Shown here: positions 1 through 8,059 of the stretch, piece after piece
Layout: each line of letters opens with the position of its first letter
How positions within the stretch are numbered: position 1 is the stretch's first letter
Source of the DNA: Clostridium sp. C8-1-8
GTDB lineage: Bacteria; Bacillota; Clostridia; Clostridiales; Clostridiaceae
Reading direction: 5' to 3'
DNA length: 64,000 nt
Assembly: GCF_009928445.1 (NCBI RefSeq)
Contig: NZ_JAABNO010000006.1
Location: forward strand, 1 to 64,000
Notes under the pieces: model-generated
Seen by the model: only the letters and a program-made list of their open reading frames with translations
What the model was told of the DNA's origin: nothing
Database searches by the model: none
Position numbers and translations under genes: made by a program

Positions 1-165
1 GTTATTAGTGTGTATACCATCTCCTATTTTAAGCCTATGTATATCCTCTGGTAAGCCAAAGAAATACTCAGGACTATTTACATTCATCCCTTTTGTTGCA
101 AACCAATCTTTAAATTTTTCTGACAACCCATGATGAATTTCCCCTGTTGAATCTGTTCCATATTT
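1..165 (-). pseudogene. C-terminal fragment of a polymorphic-toxin-like (HH-motif nuclease) protein, cut by the window edge
   Basis: The minus strand has 55 sense codons open to the window edge. They are preceded by an in-frame TGA at 166-168 and have no start codon or ribosome binding site at the 5' end. The peptide contains GEIHHGLSEKFKDWF followed by LPEDIHRLKIGDGIH. This pattern (paired His, then a short helix and a later His) resembles the AHH/DUF2380-type toxin domains found at the C-termini of polymorphic toxins. The missing upstream part means the gene is broken or is a displaced toxin tip, as is common in toxin cassettes. The downstream end lies outside the window. The family call is from motif memory only; the truncation is seen directly. 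Confidence 0.45.
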
Positions 166-318
166 TCATCAAATCCCCTTCTTCAATTATGAACTTTTAA
201 AACTCCATTCAAAAGGTCTTTCCTTACGTTTTGTAGTTAGTGTTTAATTTAACTTATATTACATAATTCATTTTTAAAACTTTGTTCTTTATTTACCTTA
301 ATGACTTACTCCTTTTTC

Positions 319-981
319 TTAATGATCTAAAGGAACTTTAAAGTCACTTAAAGGATATTTAGTTCCATTATCATCTATAAGATCTACTTGATACTCATAT
401 TCCTTATCTGAGGCTATATCTTTATCTAAAAACAGATTTCCTTCTGCTTTTTCTACTACAGTCTTATAATTTCCCTCACCAACAACTCTTCTTGAAATTG
501 TATAGAACTTTAAGAACCCTATCTTGTCCCAATCTAATTCTATACCTTTAGCCTCTCTTCTCCATCTCAACTTAACCTGAATGCCACTATTATCTTGCTT
601 ATTTTCTAAAGCTTTTAGATCTTGTGCTACTACAAGCTTAGTTACAGTCTTATCCTTATAAGAAGCTGTCAAGTAAGAGATACCAGTTCTCACAGCTACT
701 AACTTTTTATCTTCTATAGTAAAATCCTTTTTATTACTAAACTCATATTTAACACCATCTTTTAGCTCTATAGTGCCTTTTTTATAAACACCATAGGTCT
801 TTAAATCCACCTTATTACCTACATAGATATTCTTTGAAGAAAGTTCTATTTTCAATCCAACTAAATCACTGTCTTCAACCGCTAAAGCTGCCAAAACTAG
901 TTCAGACACAGTTACAGTAGTTAAAACTGAGACTAAAAACATAATCACACAATTTCTTAAAAAACTTTTAAAGCTTTTCAT
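319..981 (-). CDS. Secreted protein with bacterial Ig-like and fibronectin type III-like regions
   Basis: The 220-residue product begins with a basic tip and a hydrophobic stretch (about residues 8-32) that reads as a signal peptide or N-terminal anchor. Residues about 38-120 have the strand pattern of a BIG_2-type Ig-like domain (NIYVGNKVDLKTYGVY, then GISYLTASYKDKTVTKLVV). Residues about 135-218 resemble an FN3 module (IELDWDKIGFLKFYTISR, then YEYQVDLIDDNG). An AAGGAG ribosome binding site precedes the ATG. It probably sits at the cell surface and binds a protein or glycan, but no ligand can be inferred. It is monocistronic as far as can be seen, and no clear terminator follows. Confidence 0.6.
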   Translation of the reverse strand: MKSFKSFLRNCVIMFLVSVLTTVTVSELVLAALAVEDSDLVGLKIELSSKNIYVGNKVDLKTYGVYKKGTIELKDGVKYEFSNKKDFTIEDKKLVAVRTGISYLTASYKDKTVTKLVVAQDLKALENKQDNSGIQVKLRWRREAKGIELDWDKIGFLKFYTISRRVVGEGNYKTVVEKAEGNLFLDKDIASDKEYEYQVDLIDDNGTKYPLSDFKVPLDH

Positions 982-1112
982 AAAATCTCCTTAATAAAAA
1001 TTAAATTATTTAACATCATATCCTGCTCTATCCAAAAATAGCAGACTTATTGTATCAAAAACACTTCTACCTTACAAGTTATTTTTAATTCAAATTATAC
1101 TCTCATTAATAG

Positions 1113-1156
1113 TAAAAACAGCACATTGAAAGTCTTCTACTACTTTCAATGTGCTG
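1113..1156 (-). terminator. Rho-independent terminator of the O-antigen-ligase-like gene
   Basis: A perfect 15-bp stem (CAGCACATTGAAAGT and its complement) with an 8-nt loop is followed on the minus strand by a T-rich tract. It lies about 27 bp past the stop codon of the gene ending at 1183. Confidence 0.85.
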
Positions 1157-1182
1157 CTCCTTATTAAACATTATATTTTCAA

Positions 1183-2397
1183 TTAGCTTTCTATGGAATC
1201 AATATTATAAGCTAAGCTTACGAATAAGATGAAGTTAAACACTACTTTAGGTGAAAAGAATAAATCATCTACAAAATTCATAACTAAAAAGCTTACTACA
1301 GAAACAAAAAATCCAGCATAAAACTTATTCACTAGCCCTGTACACTTATTTCTTACAGAGAATAATTTTCTGAGTATCTCTAAACATAATATGATAAATA
1401 AAACTCCGCCTACAACACCTAATTCAGCAAACATTTTTATATAGCTGTTATGAGGAGGTATAGGTTCAGGCTCAACAATCTGAAGTTCAGGAAATCTTTT
1501 AACATAATCTTTAAAGTTAACTATAAAGTTTCCACTTCCCACACCAAAGATTGGATGTTCCTTTAGCATTTTACCTGCAGCACTCCATAATCTTTGTCTA
1601 CCCAAGTTCATTTCTGCATTGCCAAACTGATTTATACGAGCCATTATATTAGGATTAAAAGGCAAGTACGCTATTGGTATTATGTAAACAAAAATAAACT
1701 TCCAATTATATAGTATAGCAATAAGTACAGCACCTAAAGCTAATGCAATCCAGGCACCTCTAGAAAAAGTCATACCTATGTTAACAACTATAAGGACAGA
1801 TAAACCTGAGTATAGTATCCTTGTTAATCCCTTTGATCTCATAGCTATCATTATTGCGGGAAAAATTGCAAGTACTAAATATGCACCAAGTGTATTAGGA
1901 TGTCCAAGAGTTGCCTTAACTCTTGCAGTAGTAAGTATGTATTGTATACTTTCATTAGGTTTATAATGCTGTATAAAGTCAGCTATCCCTAATAAAGAAA
2001 CTATTAAAGCACTTATCATATACCCGCTTATTATACCTTCAAATAACTTCTTTTTATCTATTCTAAATCTTATCAACAAATAGACTCCGAAGTAATACAC
2101 AAATCTTACAGCTTCTTTTAATGCACTTACACTACTTTTTGCATAAAGTGATGATAAAGTCATAAGTACAATAAGAGCTAGGAAAAGTAACGTAAATCGA
2201 TCAAAAACTACGCCCTTAAATTTTTCTTTAAATTTCTTTCTTTCATCTTTCAAGAATAAAAGTTCAATTCCATAAATAAGTCCTGCTAATAATATTAATA
2301 AAATAAGCAACCACTCTATCTTTGAGTTAGGTGCAAGAGGAAGAAATATTATATATATTAAAACAAGAACAAGAATTAAAAAGTCATTTCTCTTCAT
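1183..2397 (-). CDS. O-antigen ligase / Wzy_C family polytopic membrane protein
   Basis: The product is a highly hydrophobic protein of about 404 residues with some 10-12 predicted membrane spans. Near the C-terminal third it has a periplasmic-type loop with RQRLWSAAGKMLKEHPIFGVGSGNF and PPHNSYIKMFAELGVVG. These are hallmarks of the Wzy_C (PF04932) ligase/polymerase family, which joins or polymerises lipid-linked glycans outside the membrane. The start was moved to the ATG at 2395-2397 because a GGAGG lies just upstream of it; the more distal ATG at 2451 has no ribosome binding site. It stands alone between terminators, so its glycan partner is unknown. It could serve cell-wall polymer or exopolysaccharide assembly. 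Confidence 0.75.
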   Translation of the reverse strand: MKRNDFLILVLVLIYIIFLPLAPNSKIEWLLILLILLAGLIYGIELLFLKDERKKFKEKFKGVVFDRFTLLFLALIVLMTLSSLYAKSSVSALKEAVRFVYYFGVYLLIRFRIDKKKLFEGIISGYMISALIVSLLGIADFIQHYKPNESIQYILTTARVKATLGHPNTLGAYLVLAIFPAIMIAMRSKGLTRILYSGLSVLIVVNIGMTFSRGAWIALALGAVLIAILYNWKFIFVYIIPIAYLPFNPNIMARINQFGNAEMNLGRQRLWSAAGKMLKEHPIFGVGSGNFIVNFKDYVKRFPELQIVEPEPIPPHNSYIKMFAELGVVGGVLFIILCLEILRKLFSVRNKCTGLVNKFYAGFFVSVVSFLVMNFVDDLFFSPKVVFNFILFVSLAYNIDSIES

Positions 2398-2555
2398 ATT
2401 ATCCTCCACGTTTTTATAACTTTTTCTAATTAATTTTACACTCCTATACATTATAAAGTCAAATTAATTGGATGTTCATATATTTTTTATGTAGATAAGC
2501 TTTCTCAAAACATAGTATACATAATTTTATCTTGAATTAGTTATGGAAAATAAAG

Positions 2556-2590
2556 AAAAAATAAGACTCTATGTTAGAATCTTATTTTTA
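2556..2590 (-). terminator. Rho-independent terminator after the NdpA-like gene
   Basis: A stem of about 13 bp (AAAAATAAGA-type arm) with a 6-nt loop and an A/T-symmetric tail sits 30 bp past the stop at 2620. It includes one wobble position. Confidence 0.7.
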
Positions 2591-2619
2591 TTTATTATAT
2601 TAGCGCTATGTATCTTAGA

Positions 2620-3660
2620 TTACTTTTCAATATAATTGACAACATGCTTAACCACAAGATTTATACTTCCATCACCATTTCTTTGTATTTCAAATCTTTG
2701 AGGATCATGATACGCATCTTCTGTTATGTATAAATCTATATCCTTGTCAATCTTAAGTCTAACCCTTTTAAGCTTTTTCTCAACCCACTGTTTATCTACA
2801 GCTATCTCTTCATCGAGGCCTTGCGCTGACACAAATTGACTAAAGCTTTCTTTAGTCTGAGGTTCTTCCTTAAAAAGTTCGTGAGATAGCTCTTGAACAT
2901 TTATGGTATCTTCTTCTTTTAATTTTGCTTTTATGGTGGTTCTTATCTTTTCAGCCTTATCTGCATCTTCTGTTATATTATTTCTAGTCCAAGCTTCTGC
3001 AGCTTTTACAAAGGTTTTGGTCATATCTCTTTCATTGGTAACTATAGAACACCCAAGATAATTATTTATGAAGTAGTTGGATCCATACTCCTCTTCTTCC
3101 TTAGACTTCTTTTGCTTATCTATAACCATAAGATTAATAGCATTTTCATCTATTATAGGTTTTATAAACGCACATTTTTGAAGTCTTTGACTACTTGCTG
3201 GAAGCCCTGAAGCCTGCTCTATTATGTCTATTCCAATCTTTTCTTCTATAAAATCTATCTTGTGAGTAAAATTTCTTACATAATCCATCTTCATTATTGC
3301 AAGCATTGGCCCTTGGTCTGTGCTTATAGCTACTACTATAAGATCGCAGGATGGTATATTGCCATTGCCCTTCATAACTGCAAACATTTGCCTTGCCAGT
3401 TCCTTTGACACAGAAACAATGTCAGAATTAATTCCACTTAGATAATCTTGAGAAACTTCCTTTACTATATTTCTTTCTGCATTAAATACCGCATACTTAA
3501 GTTCTTCATCCTTAAAGGCTCTCTCGATATGCCTATATAAAAACTTATATGTGTCCTCATTTAGTTCAAGCCTATATTCATTTAATATAGGTTCGTCTCC
3601 ATTTGTATCTAATATATGAATTACTGCTTCCACTATATTTATGTCATTTACGTATTCCAT
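2620..3660 (-). CDS. Nucleoid-associated protein, NdpA/YejK (NA37) family
   Basis: The 346-residue soluble protein matches the NA37/NdpA family in length and layout. It has an N-terminal region beginning EYVNDINIVEAVIHILD, a mid region with GLPASSQRLQKCAFIKP, and a basic C-terminal segment (WVEKKLKRVRLKIDKDIDLYI). In E. coli, YejK associates with the nucleoid; in Firmicutes the role is poorly known. An AGAGGTG ribosome binding site precedes the ATG. The gene lies 16 bp after the membrane protein gene ending at 3677 and is probably co-transcribed with it from upstream of 4174. Confidence 0.7.
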   Translation of the reverse strand: MEYVNDINIVEAVIHILDTNGDEPILNEYRLELNEDTYKFLYRHIERAFKDEELKYAVFNAERNIVKEVSQDYLSGINSDIVSVSKELARQMFAVMKGNGNIPSCDLIVVAISTDQGPMLAIMKMDYVRNFTHKIDFIEEKIGIDIIEQASGLPASSQRLQKCAFIKPIIDENAINLMVIDKQKKSKEEEEYGSNYFINNYLGCSIVTNERDMTKTFVKAAEAWTRNNITEDADKAEKIRTTIKAKLKEEDTINVQELSHELFKEEPQTKESFSQFVSAQGLDEEIAVDKQWVEKKLKRVRLKIDKDIDLYITEDAYHDPQRFEIQRNGDGSINLVVKHVVNYIEK

Positions 3661-3676
3661 CTATTCACCTCTGGTA

Positions 3677-4174
3677 CTAGTTTTTCTTTACCACCTTCGG
3701 ATTGAATAAGTAACAAACATTTACAAAATCTTGATTAGGTGCAAAAACAAGCTGTGATTTTTGATTTCCTTCTGTTATTACAGCCACATAAACCTTATCT
3801 TTGTTCCCTTCTGGTATTGCATTTATTATCTTCGAAGGCTTATTATTTAGCTCCTTATATTCGCTACCGTCATATGGAGCCAAAAGCGAAACTTCCTTCA
3901 TACTAAAAGACAATTTTCTTTTTCTTGTCTTAGTTTCGTATATAACATCAACGTCTACATCACCGTTAGTTATAACGTACTCAAATTCAGTATAGAAGAA
4001 TCTTTTCACATAAAAAAGTATACCTGTAATTAATGCAAGTAGCAACCCTATTATAATGTTTCCAAGCATTAAATATAATAATGCCATAGCACCAGTTATG
4101 AACATAAGTACCTTTACTATTTTGTATTTTCCTACATTTTCTGCTTTGACTAGTTGTTCTTTAAATTGATCCAT
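3677..4174 (-). CDS. Small membrane protein, DUF6106-like
   Basis: The product is about 165 residues. It has an N-terminal amphipathic stretch, two closely spaced membrane segments (about residues 24-65), then a soluble beta-rich domain (EFEYVITNGDVDVDVIYETKTRKRKL). This resembles the clostridial DUF6106 family, whose function is unknown. The start at 4172-4174 is chosen because AGGGGGAAG lies at the right distance; the upstream ATG at 4222 lacks a ribosome binding site. It is the first gene of a two-gene unit with the NdpA-like gene. The family name is remembered, not searched. Confidence 0.6.
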   Translation of the reverse strand: MDQFKEQLVKAENVGKYKIVKVLMFITGAMALLYLMLGNIIIGLLLALITGILFYVKRFFYTEFEYVITNGDVDVDVIYETKTRKRKLSFSMKEVSLLAPYDGSEYKELNNKPSKIINAIPEGNKDKVYVAVITEGNQKSQLVFAPNQDFVNVCYLFNPKVVKKN

Positions 4175-4210
4175 ATAACTTCCCCCTAAACCGTTATTTT
4201 TCCTTATCTC

Positions 4211-4257
4211 ATTATAACACAAAATGTAATCCTTTCCGTAAGGATTTTTATTTTGTG
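4211..4257 (-). promoter_or_regulatory. TATAAT box with an adjoining imperfect 17-bp inverted repeat
   Basis: On the minus strand a TATAAT (4211-4216) lies 37 bp upstream of the DUF6106-like start. Directly upstream of it, 4218-4257 forms a hairpin-like inverted repeat with outer arms CACAAAAT/ATTTTGTG and inner arms AATCCTT/AAGGATT. It could be an operator over the -35 region or a stray terminator-like element. Confidence 0.35.
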
Positions 4258-4557
4258 CAAATTAACTAAAATCTAAATTATTTCTTATATATTTCATACA
4301 ATAGCATTTTTCTCAAGCATTGATATCACAACCTAAAAACTATATTTACTTTGGTATAATACTTAACCTTAAGTCTAAAACATATAAATTAAGATATAAC
4401 TAAAATCAAATGACTAACCGCTTAATTTAAATATAGAACCTTATAATAGCCTATTTTTTTATAATTATCTCATAATCAACATTGAACTTTATACGTACTT
4501 TGATAAACTATATATATGTATTTTTATATTTTACAAATATAAACTTAGGAGGCAAAC

Positions 4558-5118
4558 ATGCAAGAATTAGAAACAAGAATTTTAGATATTAATGTTGAAT
4601 ACATAAAAAGAAAAATGGTAGATTTGGGAGGTTACAAGGTTAAAGATGAAGACCAGATAAACAAGATATTTGACTTTACTGACAGAAGGTTACTTTCTGA
4701 AAAGGGGTATGCTAGAGTTAGAACAGTTAGCGACAAGCTTAACAATAAAATAGTGTATTTCATGACCACTAAGAAGATGCTATCTCAAGAAAAATATAAG
4801 ATAATGGAAGAAAATGAAATAATCGTTGATGATGGTGATACTGCTGAAAAGCTATTTTTATCTTTAGGCTTAACCCTAGTTGAAACTATAAAAAAATCTA
4901 GAGAAAGCTATAAATACAAAAATACTTTAGTTGAAATAGATATAAATGATAAAAGCTATTGTCCTTTTCCATACATAGAGATCGAAACAGCTTATGAGAA
5001 TGAGCTTAAAGAAGTGGTTGAAGCCTTAGGTTATAGTATGGAAGATACTACTTCTAAAACAATTTATGAGATTTTAGAGGAAAGAGGCCTTTCTAAAGGA
5101 ACTCAAAAAGGATTATAG
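4558..5118 (+). CDS. CYTH domain protein (class IV adenylyl cyclase / triphosphatase type)
   Basis: The 186-residue protein has the CYTH layout: an N-terminal acidic-basic strand (ELETRIL), repeated charged beta strands (GYARVRTV, NKIVYFMTTKK, VEIDINDKSYCPFPYIEIET) and a helical C-terminus. Family members hydrolyse triphosphate groups or make cAMP in a metal-dependent tunnel. The signature is normally ExExK; here it reads E3-x-E5-x-R7, which may change activity. A TAGGAGG ribosome binding site precedes the ATG. A 380-bp gene-free stretch lies upstream, and a terminator at 5268 follows. Confidence 0.8.
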   Translation: MQELETRILDINVEYIKRKMVDLGGYKVKDEDQINKIFDFTDRRLLSEKGYARVRTVSDKLNNKIVYFMTTKKMLSQEKYKIMEENEIIVDDGDTAEKLFLSLGLTLVETIKKSRESYKYKNTLVEIDINDKSYCPFPYIEIETAYENELKEVVEALGYSMEDTTSKTIYEILEERGLSKGTQKGL

Positions 5119-5267
5119 AATATATTACCACACTATAGTTATCCAACTTCACCTGTTAATTTATGCATTACCATTGATTCCAGAAGCCAGTATTATCAAA
5201 AATGTATAAATTAAATTTTCATAAAAAATATATATTGTAATTGCGACAATCCAATTTAAAAAGATAT

Positions 5268-5298
5268 AAAAAAGGACAGGTAAAACCTGTCCTTTTTT
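5268..5298. terminator. Bidirectional terminator between CYTH and CPBP genes
   Basis: A GGACAGGT/ACCTGTCC stem with a 3-nt loop is flanked by A and T runs on both sides, so it can serve the convergent genes on either strand. Confidence 0.85.
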
Positions 5299-5367
5299 AT
5301 ATTAATTACAGGTGTTTTTTGTGGAAGACATAATTGTTGCATGAGTCTTACGGAGTCCGTGAAATTT

Positions 5368-6099
5368 CTATTTTACCAATAATGTCATATATGACACCAC
5401 CATTGTAAATTGACCTACGCAATGCACTAATATTCCTAATTTTAGAGAGTCTTTTTTATATACAAAATAGCATAATGGTAACATCATAGCAATCTTTGTA
5501 ATAATAGCCCAAGGTGAATAAAAGTGGTAAAGTGAAAATAATATTACATTAAATAAAACACTATATTTTCCCATCCACTTCATTCTAGCTAGTAAAAATC
5601 CTCTGAAGTAAAGCTCCTCAATAATTGGTACTATAAGTGTAAAAATGAAGAAGCTTACTAAAATTGCTATGATGATATAATTTTTACTAAACAGACTCAG
5701 ATCTTGATCAAAATTATACCAACTTGGAATCCAACTAAATACAGTTTTTAACAAGTAATTTTCAAGTGGCTTTACAGCAATTAAAAGTATCAATCCTACT
5801 ATAATCGATAAAAGAAAGTAAAGTATAAATACTTTAGACTTCAATTTACCCTTTAAACCTAGTATTTTAAATATATTAAAAGTTCCTTCTTCCTTCTTTG
5901 ATACATAAAATAGATATCCAAGTTCTATGGGAATTGTTGAGAAAATTATAGAAAATCCTAATACAACTACCCTGGGATATTCTGCTAAAACTCCCGCCTT
6001 CGAAAAAAATATATACATAATGCTTAGCGCAATTCCAGGGAACAAATGAAGAAATATAAGTTTCCCTATGTTTCTTATTTCTTTGTTTTTATTCAACAT
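5368..6099 (-). CDS. CPBP family intramembrane metalloprotease
   Basis: The 243-residue polytopic protein carries the CPBP/CAAX-protease motifs: EELYFRG at about 161-167 (the EExxxR motif), a membrane His at H192 in LYHFYSP, and H226 in ILVHCVGQF. Bacterial members are implicated in peptide maturation, bacteriocin immunity or stress responses. An AAGGAGGAG ribosome binding site precedes the start. The gene is divergent from a TetR regulator across a palindrome, which suggests that regulator controls it. The substrate is unknown. Confidence 0.8.
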   Translation of the reverse strand: MLNKNKEIRNIGKLIFLHLFPGIALSIMYIFFSKAGVLAEYPRVVVLGFSIIFSTIPIELGYLFYVSKKEEGTFNIFKILGLKGKLKSKVFILYFLLSIIVGLILLIAVKPLENYLLKTVFSWIPSWYNFDQDLSLFSKNYIIIAILVSFFIFTLIVPIIEELYFRGFLLARMKWMGKYSVLFNVILFSLYHFYSPWAIITKIAMMLPLCYFVYKKDSLKLGILVHCVGQFTMVVSYMTLLVK

Positions 6100-6176
6100 T
6101 ACTCCTCCTTAAAGTTTTGAAATTTAATGGTTAATATTTCATAATTATATATTTCTTAAATACTATAGTCAATAAA

Positions 6177-6206
6177 TTTTGAAATATTATATATATTATT
6201 TCAAAA
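6177..6206. promoter_or_regulatory. Candidate TetR operator, 10-bp perfect inverted repeat
   Basis: TTTTGAAATA and TATTTCAAAA are separated by 10 bp of AT in the divergent region between the CPBP protease and the TetR gene. It lies just upstream of a TATAAT at 6212-6217. Position and symmetry fit an autoregulatory TetR operator; binding is inferred. Confidence 0.5.
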
Positions 6207-6250
6207 CATGTTATAATAATTATACAAATTACTCAAGAGGAGCTTTTATA

Positions 6251-6847
6251 ATGAACAAATTCGAAATAAGAACCAACAAAAAAAAAGAAGCTATTTTACA
6301 AGCAGCTCTGGATTTATTTCGTATAAACGGTTTTGTAAATACAAATATAAAAAATATCGCCGCTTTGGCAAAAGTATCCCAAGTCTCAATTTATAATTAC
6401 TTTGGCAGTAAAAACCTTTTAGTCAAAGAAGCTATATCATCCTTAATGGATGATATGATTAAAACTGCAGAGGAGATCCTCCTTCAGCCTCTCTCCTTCA
6501 ATGAAAAAGTAAAAAAGGCTCTTTCACTTTGTTCTGAAGATATTGGCCACTTAATTGAGGAATTTTTTTCAGTAGCTGCGTTGGAAGATCCTCAGATGGT
6601 GCAAGCTATAGTTGACACCCTTAAGGACAAAAAAAATCAACTTTACATGAAATATATCGAGCTCGGAAAGGCGGAGGCCTGCATAGATACCTCGATACCC
6701 ACCGAAACTATTTTAAATTTTTTAAATGCTATCGATTATGCAAGTAATACTACAGTTAATCCTGACCACAATGCAAATAATCGGGATGATATGTTGAAAC
6801 TAGTATTACATGGGTTGTTAATACATAAGGATTTAAGACAACAATGA
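6251..6847 (+). CDS. TetR/AcrR family transcriptional regulator
   Basis: The product is about 198 residues. The N-terminal helix-turn-helix reads ILQAALDLFRINGFVNTNI then AKVSQVSIYNYFGSKNLLV, the classic TetR DNA-binding pattern. The C-terminal ligand domain is divergent. The start is set at 6251 because AAGAGGAG lies 9 bp upstream; the longer frame from 6179 would run through the palindrome and lacks a ribosome binding site. It is divergent from the CPBP protease, its likely target. The inducer is unknown. Confidence 0.85.
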   Translation: MNKFEIRTNKKKEAILQAALDLFRINGFVNTNIKNIAALAKVSQVSIYNYFGSKNLLVKEAISSLMDDMIKTAEEILLQPLSFNEKVKKALSLCSEDIGHLIEEFFSVAALEDPQMVQAIVDTLKDKKNQLYMKYIELGKAEACIDTSIPTETILNFLNAIDYASNTTVNPDHNANNRDDMLKLVLHGLLIHKDLRQQ

Positions 6848-7050
6848 GCATAAAACTGCGAACTTACTTCAACAGGCACAGCTAAACTTAACTTAATACA
6901 AATAATTAAAAGCCCCTCATATAAAACCTTCTGGGGACTTATTTTAACCTATAAATAATCAAATAATAATGGCTGCAACACCCATTATATACAAGGATTT
7001 CAGAAATGATGCTGTGTACAATATGCTTTTTATAATGCGTAGATCTATAA

Positions 7051-7088
7051 AAATAAAGGTTGTGTACACACCATCGTACACAACCTTT
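7051..7088 (-). terminator. Terminator of the rubrerythrin gene
   Basis: A perfect 13-bp stem (AAAGGTTGTGTAC) with an 8-nt loop is followed on the minus strand by TTTATTTTTAT. It may also stop readthrough from the TetR side. Confidence 0.8.
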
Positions 7089-7155
7089 TATACTAATATT
7101 ACCGCTTTTATGGTTTATGCTAATTAGACAAAACCTTTGAAAGCCTGATATAATT

Positions 7156-7698
7156 CTATGCGAAATATCTTTCTAATAAGCCCTTGAAAGCTTTTCCGTG
7201 TCTAGCTTCATCTTTGCACATTTCATGAACTGTGTCATGGATTGCATCTAAGTTTAATTGCTTAGCTAATGTAGCTAATTCTTTCTTACCAGCAGTTGCA
7301 CCGTATTCAGCTTCAACTCTTGCTTCAAGGTTCTTTTTAGTATCAGCAACTACTACTTCTCCTAATAATTCAGCAAACTTTGCAGCATGTTCAGCTTCTT
7401 CGAAAGCTATTCTCTTATAAGCTTCAGCAACTTCTGGGAAACCTTCTCTATCAGCTTGTCTGCTCATTGCTAAGTACATACCAACTTCTGTACATTCTCC
7501 AGTGAAGTTAGCTCTTAAGCCTTCTAGTATTCTTTCGTCAACGCCTTGAGCAACACCTATTCTGTGCTCATCAGCCCATACTAATTCTCCGCTTTGTTCG
7601 TTGAATTTTGCAGCTGGTGCTCCACATACTGGGCATTTCTCTGGAGCAGCTTCTCCTTCATAAACATATCCACATATTGTACATATAAATTTCTTCAT
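7156..7698 (-). CDS. rbr: Reverse rubrerythrin (N-terminal rubredoxin, C-terminal diiron domain)
   Basis: The 180-residue protein starts with a rubredoxin-type FeS4 domain (C6, C9, C22, C25: CTICG and CPVCG) followed by a ferritin-like four-helix domain with [18 protein letters not shown] and DEARHGKAF, which supply the diiron ligands. This domain order is inverted relative to classical rubrerythrin. In clostridia such reverse rubrerythrins reduce peroxide and oxygen with electrons from NADH via rubredoxin reductase. A strong sigma-A promoter is readable upstream at 7764-7792, with a palindrome in its spacer. AAGAGGAGG is the ribosome binding site. It appears monocistronic. Confidence 0.93.
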   Translation of the reverse strand: MKKFICTICGYVYEGEAAPEKCPVCGAPAAKFNEQSGELVWADEHRIGVAQGVDERILEGLRANFTGECTEVGMYLAMSRQADREGFPEVAEAYKRIAFEEAEHAAKFAELLGEVVVADTKKNLEARVEAEYGATAGKKELATLAKQLNLDAIHDTVHEMCKDEARHGKAFKGLLERYFA

Positions 7699-7763
7699 TG
7701 TAAAATCCTCCTCTTAATATATATATATTTGAAATATTATTTGATAACTTCCTTACAATCCAT

Positions 7764-7792
7764 ATTATATAATAATTATTATTTGTTGTAAA
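7764..7792 (-). promoter_or_regulatory. Sigma-A promoter of rubrerythrin with a 14-bp palindrome in the spacer
   Basis: On the minus strand TTTACA (7787-7792) and TATAAT (7764-7769) are separated by exactly 17 bp. The spacer holds ATAATAATTATTAT (7769-7782), a perfect palindrome reminiscent of AT-rich PerR boxes. PerR control is inference from other clostridia. Confidence 0.6.
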
Positions 7793-7845
7793 GACTTTTT
7801 CCAGAAATTTTTTCATTAAATAATAAACATAACCAATATATGAAA

Positions 7846-7880
7846 TAAAAACACTAGAGTTTTCTATGTAAACCCTAGTA
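7846..7880 (-). terminator. Terminator of the ABC/two-component operon
   Basis: A 10-bp stem (ACTAGnGTTT arms, one mismatch) is followed on the minus strand by GTTTTTAT. It lies 180 bp past the last gene of the operon; the rest of 7881-8059 shows nothing recognisable. Confidence 0.6.
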
Positions 7881-8059
7881 TTCTAAACACTTATACCACA
7901 TTTCCATATTAATATTTTTTAATTCACTTATAGATAATTATTTTCAATTGATAATTAATATTACCATTTTAATAGTTATTATTTCTTAAAACAAGTTTTA
8001 TATTAAACAATATAACTATAAGCTGTTCAAGCAAATTGCTATTCATAATATATATAAGA

